A stretch of 64,000 nucleotides of DNA from Clavelina lepadiformis (Eukaryota; Chordata; Ascidiacea; Aplousobranchia; Clavelinidae), in NCBI RefSeq assembly GCF_947623445.1, contig NC_135240.1:27342001-27406000 (forward strand), in the 5' to 3' direction. This document shows positions 11,400 to 21,929 of the stretch, piece by piece; position 1 is the first letter of the stretch; each line of letters begins with the position of its first letter. Both the position numbers and the translations under genes were made by a program. The notes under the pieces were generated by a model, which ran no database searches, was not told the DNA's origin, and worked only from the letters and a program-made list of their open reading frames with translations.

Positions 11400-11850
11400 T
11401 AATGACCTATACCCTAAGTAAATAAAGATAAATGTTAAGGCTTAAAAATGTAAAAATATAAAAAAAAATTCACAGATATTGCAATGGACAATAATCAAAA
11501 TAAAATGAGAAAAACAAATTCCTGAAGTTAATTCATGCAGTTTAACTGTTGTGAATGTTTAGAAATATGCCCCAACAAATGTGCTTTCAACTTAAACCAC
11601 TTCTGACAATGAGAACACTGGTATCGTTGCCCATTCGTGTCAATTGTCATATCAAACTGCAAATTCCTGCTTACTGAAAATGATTTCTAACAAACATTTA
11701 CACTGAAAAGGGCGCTTTTCAGTGTGGACAGTCATTAGTTGCTTTAAAACACTGTTACGTAAAAGCGATTTGTAATAAAATCCACATTGATGTGGCCTGA
11801 TGCCCACATCCGAATTAATTTTTATCACAGTTATCACCTAGACTGAAAAC
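11400..11850 (-). pseudogene. Decayed tail of the A4 unit
   Basis: On the minus strand two worn fingers (QCGFYYKSLLRNSVLKQ, FQCKC) at 11650-11840 are followed at about 11535-11625 by a SHCQKWFKLKA-type finger. About 150 bp later the 5' block of A3 begins. The stretch pairs with 4080-4500, which shows that units abut head to tail with very short spacers. Confidence 0.6.
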
Positions 11851-11999
11851 ATCCAATTAAAACTGCTTTAAACATAACAACTAATGTAAAATTTCTACAT
11901 CACTTGGATGACACTTCATACTTTACACTAAAATGAATCAAATAATATAAAAATTTGGCAACAGATTAAAAAAATGGAAAAGCGAAAAATGATTTAAAA

Positions 12000-12929
12000 A
12001 ATGAAAAATGACTCGTCTCCACAGTATGGACTTTCATATGACGCTGCAAATCGCTGTAATATTGTGAAAATTATTTGCCGCATACTCTGCATTGATAAGG
12101 GCGCTCTCCAGTTTGGACTTTCCTATGATACTGCAGAATGCTGTTTTTTGAAAATGATTTTAAACAAACATCGCATTGATAAGGGCCCTCGCCAATGTGG
12201 ACTTTCATATGTTGCTTCAAAGTGCTGTTTTGTGAAAAAGATTTGCAACAAACTTGACAACTTTATACTCATGTGAGTTTTTAAATGATTTTTCAAGTTT
12301 TCTTTTTGTGTAAAAGATTTATGACAAACAGTGCAACCGAAAGGCTTTATTTTGTCATTTTCAACAATTGTTGAACACTTAAACTTTCTTGTATTGCTAT
12401 CATGTCTCGATAAGTTTTTACCAGGAAATTTTGTGGCCAATTTGTTGTATTCCACTTGTGAGTTTCTTTAATTCAGTTTACAGAATCAACAACCTCATCA
12501 TCAAATGTTGCAATTTCTTCTGTCTCTGACTGAGAAATGCATTCTTGACATGAGAGTAAATGTGGCATCTATCTCAGTTGGGAAAATCTCAATACCCTGC
12601 AACGACAAAGATTTTTCTTCAATACCTTCACGATGAGCTATAGCTGATGCCTTCTCTGAATGGACTTCCTGAATACAAATGCTAGTATCAGATTCAGACG
12701 TTATAGCTTATGGTTGTAATGTTTCTTCAAATGGCATTGCATTGTTCATGGTTTTAGTTCTTTTTGTTTCCGCAAGAAGCTTTAAATACTTGTCTTCCAT
12801 GTTTTCTTACATTTTGGCAAATTGCAACATCACACCGCCTTGTTGCATAGATTTTAATTTTTGTAAAATCATATCACTGATTCTTTTCAAAATAATCTTG
12901 ACATGCTTACCACTTGGATGACACTCCAT
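12000..12929 (-). pseudogene. Broken subfamily-A zinc-finger gene (A4)
   Basis: The family start is intact (ATG 12927-12929, MECHPSGKHVKIILK). The helix block (ISDMILQKLKSMQQ) follows, then a stop inside KM*ENME near 12810 and another in the LQP*AI stretch near 12710. The linker EYNKLATKFPG and a first finger with a replaced residue (PFGC instead of HFCC) are readable at 12290-12455. An eight-base loss near 12258 shifts the frame, and only about three fingers remain before 12000. The gene is dead, but it shows the ancestral N-terminus that A2 and A3 now lack. Confidence 0.8.
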
Positions 12930-13540
12930 ACTAAACTATGAAGTTGCTAGCTAAAACAAAACAAAAAATGATCTTTAAGGTAGCGTTGTATGGATACCAA
13001 ATTAATGATATTCTATGATTGTATATGACATTGTTTGAAATATGAATTCTGTTAAAATGTACCGAAATAAAGAACCTTTCAAAAGTATCAAAGGTATTCA
13101 AGGACGGTGCATTGAACAAAAGTATAAGCAAATTGAGACAAACATGTGCTAGCATTGCAATGTAAAGCAATGAAGCATTGCTTAGGTACAAGCTGTGTTA
13201 ATACTAACAATTCAACACATAAATCATATTTAACCTGTGACACATTTAACCTGTTACATTTACAACCGGACACATTTAACCTGTGTCGGACTGCATAATA
13301 TTACACCGCTAACAGGCTGTATTGGTACAATTGTACCCACATACATTTTATATTGAAATTCCCAAGTTAGTTACACTTTTTGTGCGGTGTGCCGTTTTAA
13401 TTGATCCGAACATTGAAATATTGTGTTTTATTGAAGAGTCACTCGTGTTGTCAGTTTGCCGAGCCCTGGGTTAAGGGGTTATAACTCAATTCAAAGAGAT
13501 TTCAAAGAGGTTTTTCAATGCAAAGTACATTAAATCAAGA
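12930..13540 (-). other. 5' flank of A4 and a short tandem repeat
   Basis: The first 270 bases match the 5' flanks of other zinc-finger units (compare 42010-42200). At about 13218-13290 a short unit close to 'cacatttaacctgtg' is repeated three to four times. No promoter motif can be called with confidence. Confidence 0.4.
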
Positions 13541-13614
13541 AGCTAGTATACCATCGAAAAACCACAACCATAAACTTCCCCTGAATTTCGGCTGGCAACG
13601 AGATCTAGGTAATG

Positions 13615-13920
13615 ACATCCTACAGTTATAATGGAAAATGGGTGTATGGCACCTGAACTTGAGAGGTTGACCCACTTCACTACAATAATAAATGCATTGA
13701 ACAGTTGTGTATAACTCACTCAAAACGGGAAACAGGAAGGGATCGGCACGCAATGCCATGCATCACTGACATGATTCGCAAAGCAGACGTCCGAAAACAA
13801 GAACTCTACAGTCTACACTGCATTCGATCTTTATACTATAATATCCCCTTATTATCACACAGTCTTAATTTAGACAGAATCCTCGTACTCAAATTTCTAT
13901 AAAAACTCACACACAAACCT
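13615..13920 (+). repeat. Dispersed repeat R1, rearranged partial copy
   Basis: The R1 left-end landmarks ('gtatggcacctgaacttgag') are joined directly to R1 middle sequence ('aaacaggaagggatcggc'). The roughly 400 bases in between in the full copies are missing. An internally deleted R1 copy. Confidence 0.6.
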
Positions 13921-13924
13921 AACA

Positions 13925-14635
13925 AAAATTTAAATCCACATCAAATTCAAAACTTAGCCTAGACCTGCAACCAGCTATCGCCAAAACAATAACAAACTTG
14001 ACCACATAGACGTCACATGCGCATTGGACCGAAAATTTTCTAAGTTTTTTTTTAATCTGACGCTTGAGTGCAAGTCGTCACAATCGCCGTGTTACTGACC
14101 CAAAATTTCCTTCCTATTTGGAAGTGGCCCTTTATAGGGAATATAATTAATCCAACTGTCGAAGGTTAAAGACGTTTGCATTAGAAGACATCAAGTAAAA
14201 GCGCAACATGCGCGGAAGAATTGCCATCTTTATCCTAAAGAGCTCGAACATTTATCAAACAGAGGAAATTTACAATGACTGCTAGTAGGCGTCTGGAGCA
14301 CAGACATCCTTACTTGGTTAAAGAACATCATTTAAGGTTAAAATTCTGGACCGGTTACAATTAATTTAGTCCCAAGCTATGTATTGTTTGCGACATGGCG
14401 AAGCGCAGGAAAGCTGAAACAAGATTATAATGAAACAATACGTTAGCAGAATCTCGAACAAAGGCGATTTTATGCGATGTCAGTTGCCAGATTATCTTTG
14501 GAGCGCTCGCAGGAAGGTCCAAAGAAGACGATGTCTAGCACTAACGTAGACAAAACACACCTTTTGATAGGCTAATGATAAAAACCGAGCAGATTAATTA
14601 TCAATGGGAAGAATCAATTTGCAGCAGGACCCCGG
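13925..14635. other. No gene recognised
   Basis: Unique-looking sequence without a supported open frame, finger relic or clear terminal repeat. It precedes the transposase-like relic and may belong to the same dead element, but nothing shows this. Confidence 0.4.
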
Positions 14636-14639
14636 TTGA

Positions 14640-14890
14640 TATGTAACCCTATAAAAGAGCAGGTAGGCTTTTATTGGTTGAAACTTAAACGTACATTTAT
14701 GCTTGATACTATGTCGTTCAGAAGAAATGTAAGAAGCACAAGTTTACAACATAGAACGCGACCTAGGGAGAAACTTGCCAAAGATTTACAACGTGATGGC
14801 TTTGCCGTTGACATTCTTATAACTGACAACGATTCAAAGTTTTTGACGACTTTTCCAAGCAAATGCAATCAACTCAAGAACAACCGGTAA
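14640..14890 (+). mobile_element. Transposase-like relic
   Basis: An 84-codon open stretch contains LAKDLQRDGFAVDILITDND. This resembles the stretch before the second acidic residue in several DDE transposases, where a hydrophobic strand ends in TD. No other motif is present and the frame stops soon after. R1 copy 2 begins about 50 bases further on. The assignment rests on one short motif, so the family is unknown. Confidence 0.35.
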
Positions 14891-14929
14891 CACGTCAGAC
14901 ATGTTGCGTCCATACCTTTCGATCCCTTG

Positions 14930-16052
14930 CTCGGCGTCTTCGAGAGCTTCGCCTATATAAGCTCTTTCTTATAGAAGACACTGTAATGGAAAATGGGTAT
15001 ATGGCACCTGAACTTGAGAGGTTGACCCACTTCACTACAAGAAGTACTTGTATAAATGTCTATTGCGGGTAACAATATATGATTCTCATGAGGTCATTGT
15101 CTGCTTTTCTCAACCACAGATTTCATTATTTAACTTGACGGCTAATATTCTGAAGACTAACTTCAATTAGCAGTGATAAATTTTATAAAGACTTGTTTTC
15201 TACTGCTATAATATATGACCAAAGTCCTTGTTGACTTGTAAAGATGACAATGAAGTTTTCTATCTTAACACTGAACTTCTTCAAATTGATATGAAGAACG
15301 GTTACACAGGAATGACAACTATATATGCTGATTATATTGAAGTTTCCTTGAAAAATTACATTTAGACAAAAATTGGCACAGCAACAGCATAGAGACGTCC
15401 ACGTTGCATCGATAATCTTAGTAGAACAATGCATTGAACAGCTGTGCATAACTCACGCAGGATAGGCAGGCACGACTTAAAACGGAAACAGGAAGTGATC
15501 GGCTCGCAATGCGATGCATCACTGACGCCATGATTCGCAAAGCATACGTCCGAAAGCAAGAATTCTACACTGTATTCGACCTGTATACTATAATATCCCC
15601 TTATTATCCCAACACTAACAGCGTGATGGAAGTACGTTCTCGAAAGAAGTTTGCCATCAAGTGCCAGTCGAAGTTGTTTGCTGAGTACTAAGCCTGCATC
15701 AAAAAGCACGAGGACGATTTTTGAACTGTGACAAGTCTGCTAAACAACGCAACAAAAGCTGTTTTAGCCTGCCCTGCAAGATGATCACAGCGAATGTCGG
15801 CGGTTTTCTTTCGTTCGCCGTGGTAAATCGCGACCACTGTTATGGAACAACAACAAAGTACGTCTTGTACTGAATGACAAATCAAAAACGCTTTGCAAAC
15901 AGTTTTTGCCAAATACTCCAGTCAACAAACTTTGGGTGAACACCGTAGGTAAAAACACCAACAAATGCGAAAGTGTATACACTGCCGAAAGGCTGGCATT
16001 TTTAAAACACAATACCTGGTCGATTGCATCTTGCAATTTTATGTCGAAGCAA
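14930..16052 (+). repeat. Dispersed repeat R1, copy 2
   Basis: Near-identical to 4785-5915 over its whole length with scattered substitutions and small gaps. The two copies diverge abruptly after 'caatgg' at about 16052, which marks the right boundary. The left boundary is less sharp ('agcttcgcctatataagc'). Confidence 0.7.
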
Positions 16053-16239
16053 TGGTTTTGGTAGTGCCAGTTCCAATGGCTTGCGATGCTTCGGACATTC
16101 ATCTACAATCAGGCTTTCCAGCAACGAAACGGATGGCGGCGTTGCAAGCATTAGATATGCATTTTCAAATAAAAAAGAAACAAATTGAAAAATGAAAGAA
16201 ATAAATGTTATAAATTAATCAGAAGCATTCGAAGACGGT

Positions 16240-17540
16240 CAATTCAGAAAATTCAAAGCAAATTGAGATCAACAAGTGCATTAATTCTAACATCGCGATA
16301 ACTCTGATTGTTAAAAAATATCAAAAACACGTTTAAAGGGTTCATTAAAGTTAAAATTCATTATTGTAACCTCTACGTCTACGTTTATAACAGATCAAAT
16401 TAACACGTTAACTGAAAACTTCACATAAAGTCCAAAGTGAAGTTTGAAAATCGGTGTCAATAGTAAAAGTAGTTGTGAGAGTGTGGGGTTGGGTGCAAAT
16501 ATTTTTTCGGGTCTTGATGAAATTATGCGCCAATAACTTTGCTCTCTTTGGTGAATATTTTATGTAATGAAAATGTTGAAATATGACAGCATAAATAATA
16601 TAAAAACACGATTCACTAAAGAATAGATTGTGTAAAGCTATTGCGAAAACTTTAAAGTTACAGCTATGTCCAATTAACTTTTCAAAAACGGATACTAACT
16701 CTGTTCGACCTTAAATGTGAATGTTTAGAAATATGCCCTGACAAATGTGCCTTTAATTTAAACAACTTTCCACAATGAGAAAACTCGCATGACAATATGA
16801 CACAGTAAATCACTGTTTTGGGAAAACGATTTGAAACAAACCTGGCATAGATGCGGCCGCATGCCAACGTGGGTCCTTTAATGAGTTTGCATGTTTGCTT
16901 TTTGTTTAATAGATTTATCAGACACTAAGTAACATAAATGCTTGTTTCTGTCATTTTGAACAATGGTTGTAGAATAGTTAACCTTGCTCGTAAATCAATC
17001 AATCAATCATTTTCTTTTTCACCAAAAGCGCGGCGACGAAAAATCAAGCCAGTTAATTGTTACTATCACGGACCAATGAACCGGATAGAGTGACAAAGCC
17101 GAAAAGGCTTGAAACGTGGTCAAGAGAAATTACTTTAATATTTGCTGGTAACAACTAGCACAGCCACTAAACCTGTAATTAGTTAAATCCATAAAACATA
17201 AGTTCAAAAAGCGAAAATTAAGCAGACGAGCAGGTGGTGTGTTCAAGCGACAGATGAATGAAAATTGCTTCAGTGCTGTAGGCCTACACCAGTGGATGGG
17301 AAACCCACCGTAAAAGAAACCCCATCCTGGGAAAGAGCCTGTTTCTGTTGGTCATAGCTGCACTAAAGAAAGGCCTTGTTGGTTAGCCCGATTTTGTACA
17401 GCAAGAATGCATACCAATGATAATCTTTGGAAGATGAGATGACAATACTACATTGCACGAGGGAAACACTTCTCTCGCACATGGACAATGATGAACGGAA
17501 AAAGATGCCAATGCTGTTCAATAGATGCTTAAAAGTAACC
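16240..17540. repeat. Duplicated segment D1, copy 1, with a zinc-finger relic
   Basis: This segment is collinear with 21930-24140, apart from a 1.2 kb transposon present only in the second copy. On the minus strand at 16690-16990 it carries a worn first-finger region and a FSHCGKLFKLKAHLSGH finger, the last-finger type of the zinc-finger units. No working gene is seen. Confidence 0.65.
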
Positions 17541-17544
17541 CCTC

Positions 17545-18055
17545 TTTGTCTGAAACTGGAGACTTGAGTAGTGTTGGTGGTGACGTTTCAATTCAGTAAC
17601 TGGTTCCAGTCTTTTATCTTGAAAACATGTAAAAATGATCTGCAGTTTTTGCAGTAAATATCCGAAATAGTTGTGTGATGAGTGTTGAAATTTTACAAGT
17701 TAATAAATAAACAAACTGATGTATAACTTTCTTCATCCGATTCGAAATTTCCCATACTATTATCTTATCAAAGTCTTTCATCAAAAGGTACTTGTCGTAC
17801 GCATGCTGGATGCTTACTGCCTATGTCTAGAATTTGGCAACAACAAATTTGGTGGCATGTGGTTGAGAAAATCTTTAACTTTGTTGAAGTTAAAAGAAGG
17901 ATACAGCAAGCGAACGTGTTCTTAAAGTTTTTACTGAATGAAGCATTGAAATGCGATGCTTTCTTCGTTCCATAACTTAAGGTCAACACTATTCAACATG
18001 GGAGTAATTTTGTTAGTACTACTACTTAATCTACTTTAGTTTTAACTGAAAAGTT
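17545..18055. other. No gene recognised
   Basis: Short open frames lie on both strands over the same bases near 17720-17990. Neither has a recognisable domain, and I do not support either as a gene. Confidence 0.4.
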
Positions 18056-18059
18056 AACC

Positions 18060-18600
18060 GTTGAGTAAGCGGCTCAAACTGACCTCTTTTATAGTAGCCT
18101 GTACTGACGCATATTCAAGGGTAGAACCGTGAAAAGGAAGGAATTGGTGCGTTGCAAAGCTTGCTGCAGTGAAGCGTAATCAGTTAATTACTAATCAGTC
18201 TTTTAGTAAATTCACTGTATAATAAAACGAACAAAGGTTTTTAGGCATTTTTTGGTGTTTGACACCTCCCCAATTGCTCTTATGTTGTTGTTTGTTTGCT
18301 TTGCAACGTTTTGCAGCAATCTTAATTGCTGCAACTATTTATTTATTGATGCTTCTTTTAGGTGTTGTACCCCAGGTGTTTTGTTTTTGTTTGCGAAAAA
18401 AGTCGAAAATCATCGTCTTCTTTTATTGGTGTACTCACCCATTTTATTAGGTTAAGCAAAGCAATTCGATAATGCTTCATGAATAAGATAATCCAATACA
18501 GAATAAGTTGAAAAAGGCCAAAAACCAATAAATTCAAACTGGCAGATAATTGACTTTGATGTCAACGGCACGCCATTCTATTGTTTGCAAAAAATATTAC
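18060..18600. repeat. Dispersed repeat R2, copy 1
   Basis: Starts near 'gagtaagcggctcaaactga' and ends near 'cacgccattctattg'. The same sequence occurs at 28090-28156 plus 30661-31110, where it is split by a 2.5 kb insertion. This copy shows the uninterrupted arrangement. Confidence 0.65.
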
Positions 18601-18719
18601 TTGCTATATTTACATTCACCAAACATGACACATATTGACAAGAAGTAGTGAGTCTTAATTCGAAACATTGGTGACATTACAACTTAATGGCCATTTTTTT
18701 ACATGCAGCATTAAACAAT

Positions 18720-19310
18720 GTCATTTTTTCAGTCGGTGTTGAATACTGTGCAGGATTTTCTAACCTTGTTCTGCATTGTATCTGGCTGCAGCAGCCACCA
18801 GGTCGTGCCTAACAGTTTTAGCAGGTTCATCGTCTCTACTTTGGCATAAAGCAAGTGTTACGTAATATATTCCTGACGATTTTGTCCGCACCTCTTCAAA
18901 CTTATTTCAATCAGGGTGCCGTTCATCAAACATACAACTATATCCACAGTAAAAACACTGCTATTTAAAGTCGAACGACTGTTGATCTGACCGGGTCGAT
19001 ACTCTCTTGCTACTGGATTGTTTAGTGCTTGAAGCTTGACGTTTCTTGGATCTCACATGGTTTCTCAAGAAATTACGGCATGATGTGTGGGTGTACGTAA
19101 TATGGCAATTTTCTTTATTTTTCTGCAAAGTTGCGACCAGCGTTTCACAATCCAGTTTCAAAGCATGACCAATTATAGTGTCCAAAGGGTGTGTGGTACT
19201 ATCACTCTCGCAGAAATAAGCTCCAACATGACACAGTGAATCGATGACCGATAGCCTTTTCTACACTTAACACAAATTGCTGTTTCTTTTTGACTAAGCA
19301 TTATCTAAAA
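18720..19310 (-). mobile_element. Transposon-associated coding relic of unknown class
   Basis: Minus-strand sequence encodes pieces of a zinc-binding protein type that recurs in animal mobile elements. Visible parts are an AICVKCRKG knuckle, a Lys/Ser-rich stretch ending SFDFK, a CFYCGYSC motif and a DLVAAAARYN motif. It is an old, broken fossil with several interruptions. I cannot assign it to a named superfamily from sequence alone. Confidence 0.4.
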
Positions 19311-19394
19311 AAACAAGCCAGGGAAATGAAACTGACCATAGTAAGTAAACAATAACATAATGAAGATATAACGAACAACGACAGCTCTACTGGT

Positions 19395-19700
19395 GCCCCC
19401 CCCCCGTCTTGCTCACTCTTACTCCTTGAAACAGATATATAATTCCTTTTTTTTCATTTATACCTTTTGCATCTATATCCTGCTTTTCTGATGATAATTC
19501 ATTAGTTTCTAGCCTTTTGTTCATATTTTTTTGTTAAATTTTTTTCCCTAATTTCAATGTTTACCCCTTGGCACGTTTTTATAACTTTTTTTCCCAAGGT
19601 AAAAAATGATAAAACCTATCATTGAAAAGCTGATAAAATTATCTTTCCAACAGTATATAATACGTCTTTATAAAAATTTTTTCTAGGTTGACGCATTTTT
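19395..19700. other. Low-complexity spacer
   Basis: A run of ten C residues near 19400 and T-rich tracts. Nothing else recognised. Confidence 0.4.
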
Positions 19701-19719
19701 AGACCAAATTCTAAAGGAC

Positions 19720-20080
19720 TACATTGCAATCAGCGAAAATTAAAACAAAATGAGACAAACATCATAAAACGGTTCAGATTTCATAACATGTCTTTTGCAA
19801 ATTTTGTATTATGAAACAAGATGTTTATGACACAAAACATAATAACCACTGGCATAAATAACACATCACCAAACTAACGTTATTTGATAGAAGTACAAAT
19901 GCTAACATTACCGTAGCTTTGAGTGTAAACAAATACCAAAACATTGTCACAACTAAATTTATAATAGATCTGATTAACTGTTAAACCAAACATTTCATTC
20001 ACATTGCTCTCCAGTGTGGGCTTTCATATGAGACTGCAAATGGCAGTTTTCTGAACACGATTTCTAACAAATTTTGCATT
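19720..20080 (-). repeat. 3' flank and original last finger of zinc-finger unit B1
   Basis: The 3' flank block (sister of 31430-31900) occupies 19720-19990. Next to it, at about 20000-20080, is one finger remnant with its own linker and stop. This is the end of the B1 array, now cut off from it by the fold-back element at 20090. Confidence 0.6.
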
Positions 20081-20089
20081 GGTAAGGGC

Positions 20090-20515
20090 CGTGACGCGAC
20101 ACCTGATCGAAAGACACTTAATCGAACGACACTTAATCGAACGACAGTTTATCGAACGACAGTTGATCGAAACGACAGTTGATCGAACGACACTTTATCG
20201 AACCGACAGTTGATCAAAGCGACAGTTGATCGAATCGACTGTTGCTTCTCCCGCACATAGTCATAGCAAAACGTGGCGTACCGTTGCATTGTTTGCTGTG
20301 GAAAATTAAAATTTGGTGACTTTTCATAAAAACTGTCGGTTCGAAAAAGTGTCGTTCGATCAACTGTCGTTTTGATCAACTGTCGGTTCGATAAAGTGTC
20401 GTTCGATCAACTGTCGGCTCGATTAACTGTCGTTCGATAAAGCGTCTTTCGATCATCTGTCGTTTCGATCAGCTGTCGTTCGATAAAGTGTCTTTCGATA
20501 AGGTGTCATAGTACC
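20090..20515. mobile_element. Fold-back / Mutator-like element with 9-bp target duplication
   Basis: A 426-bp element flanked by the direct repeat GGTAAGGGC (20081-20089 and 20516-20524). Its ends are inverted repeats sharing GACACCT[G/T]ATCGAAAGACAC. Both arms (about 20098-20235 and 20335-20508) are made of short units of the type 'cgacagttgatcgaa', inverted relative to each other around a core of about 100 bp. Nine-base duplications and long inverted arms fit fold-back or Mutator-like non-autonomous transposons. It has no coding capacity of its own, but it now carries the stop codon of the B1 zinc-finger gene. Confidence 0.85.
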
Positions 20516-21461
20516 GGTAAGGGCGCACTCCCATGTGGACTTTCACATGACGTTGCAAACTGCTGTTGTGTGAAAATGATTTGCAACAAACATCGCATTG
20601 AAAAGGGCGTTCTCCAGTATGGACTTTCAGATGAGATTGCAAATGGCTGTTTCGTGAAAATGATTTCAAACAAATTTTGCATTGATAAGGGCTCTCTCCA
20701 GTGTGGATTATCAGATGACTTTGCAAAGAGCTGTTTTGCAAAAAAGATTTACAACAAACCTTGCATTGATAAGGGAACACTCCCGTGTGGGCTTTCATAT
20801 GACGTTGCAAAGTGCTGTTTTGTGAAAACGATTTGCAACAAATATTGCATTGATAAGGGCGCTCACCAGTGTGGACTCTCATATGACTTTGGAAACTGCT
20901 GTTATCTGAAAATGACTTGAAACAAACATCACACTGATAAGGGCGCTCTCCAGTATGAACTTTCATATGCCTCTGCAAATGGCTGTTTTGCAAAAATGAT
21001 TTACAACAAACTTTGCATTGATAAGGGCGCTCTCCACTGTGGACTTTCACATGACGTTGCAAATTGCTGTTTTGTGAAAATGATTTGCAACAAATCCGAC
21101 ATTGATATGGCTGCTCACCAGTGTGAGTCCTTGAATGAGAATTAAAGTGTGATTTTTTTTTAAAAGATTTATCACAAACTTTGCAGCAAAAATGCTTTCC
21201 TTTGTCTTTTTCCTTAGCTACTATCAAACATCCAATATTGCTTTTAATGTTTTTACAATTTGTCTTTTCTTTATCAGAAAACTTCAAAACTGACATGTTG
21301 CAATCGTTGTATTTGTGTACAATCTTTTGATTTAAGTTTTCAGAATCAGCAACGTCGCCTTTGAATTCATTTGCTTCATTCTTCGACTGAGAAACAATAC
21401 TATTCAACATTGGAGTAATTTGGTGACCAGTCTCAAAGCAAGACGCCTCCAAATTCTGCAT
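20469..21461 (-). CDS. C2H2 zinc-finger protein, 8 fingers, with transposon-derived C-terminus
   Basis: Likely nuclear DNA-binding protein of subfamily B, 330 residues from ATG 21459-21461. The linker (residues 1 to about 100) contains [12 protein letters not shown] and is followed by [11 protein letters not shown] and seven canonical fingers. The last finger ends KVHMGVRPYR and then runs into the fold-back element, which supplies about 12 residues (YYDTLSKDTLSNDS) and the stop. Upstream, the family sequence (ETSQPSVVKSES, then EVVKEES) is in the same frame, but a TGA at about 21543 stands where sister genes have their initiator or a sense codon. The start given is therefore the next ATG. Expression could depend on an upstream exon. 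The array is intact in zinc ligands. Confidence 0.75.
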   Translation of the reverse strand: MQNLEASCFETGHQITPMLNSIVSQSKNEANEFKGDVADSENLNQKIVHKYNDCNMSVLKFSDKEKTNCKNIKSNIGCLIVAKEKDKGKHFCCKVCDKSFKKKSHFNSHSRTHTGEQPYQCRICCKSFSQNSNLQRHVKVHSGERPYQCKVCCKSFLQNSHLQRHMKVHTGERPYQCDVCFKSFSDNSSFQSHMRVHTGERPYQCNICCKSFSQNSTLQRHMKAHTGVFPYQCKVCCKSFLQNSSLQSHLIIHTGESPYQCKICLKSFSRNSHLQSHLKVHTGERPFQCDVCCKSFSHNSSLQRHVKVHMGVRPYRYYDTLSKDTLSNDS

Positions 21462-21539
21462 CGATTCTTCTTTGACAACTTCGATAAAAAGATAATCTGA
21501 TTCAGACTTTACAACTGATGGTTGTGATGTTTCCTCAAT

Positions 21540-21900
21540 TCAACTCTCCGTGGTTTCAGATTTAATGGTGGTGGTTTTATGATAATATATATATATATCT
21601 CAAAAAACAAATGTTGATTTTATAATATTAACAGTTACACAATCCTGCAAAACAACTTAGCTGATGTCTATGTCATCATGGTTATGCACCTATACAGTAG
21701 ACAAAACAAAAGATAGCAGCACAAAACAGTAATTTAACATACGCAAGTGAAAACTGTCCAGAAAAATAAGTTATAACAAAGTTTTTAACAAATTCATCTC
21801 TAGCTTTTCTGATTCAAACTCAAGTTTTTAAATGACACTCAATCACTTAAACATGACAAAGTAAACAAATCTAAAACTAAATATATTGTTACCAGATGTA
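21540..21900 (-). repeat. 5' flank / leader of zinc-finger unit B1
   Basis: Conserved non-coding block containing 'cttagctgatgtctatgtc' and 'tcaactacggcctt'-like landmarks. The same block lies just upstream of the genes at 32935, 34853 and 40243, and in partly decayed form at 37210 and 55200. It probably holds a 5' UTR, intron or promoter of subfamily B. A short TA tract lies at 21582-21597. Confidence 0.5.
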
Positions 21901-21929
21901 TGTCAACTACGGCCTTAAACATATGTGAG

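Noticed and set aside
20090-20515. CRISPR-like array of short repeats
   Set aside because: Repeats are inverted about a core, have no uniform spacers, and are bounded by a 9-bp target duplication in a eukaryotic sequence.
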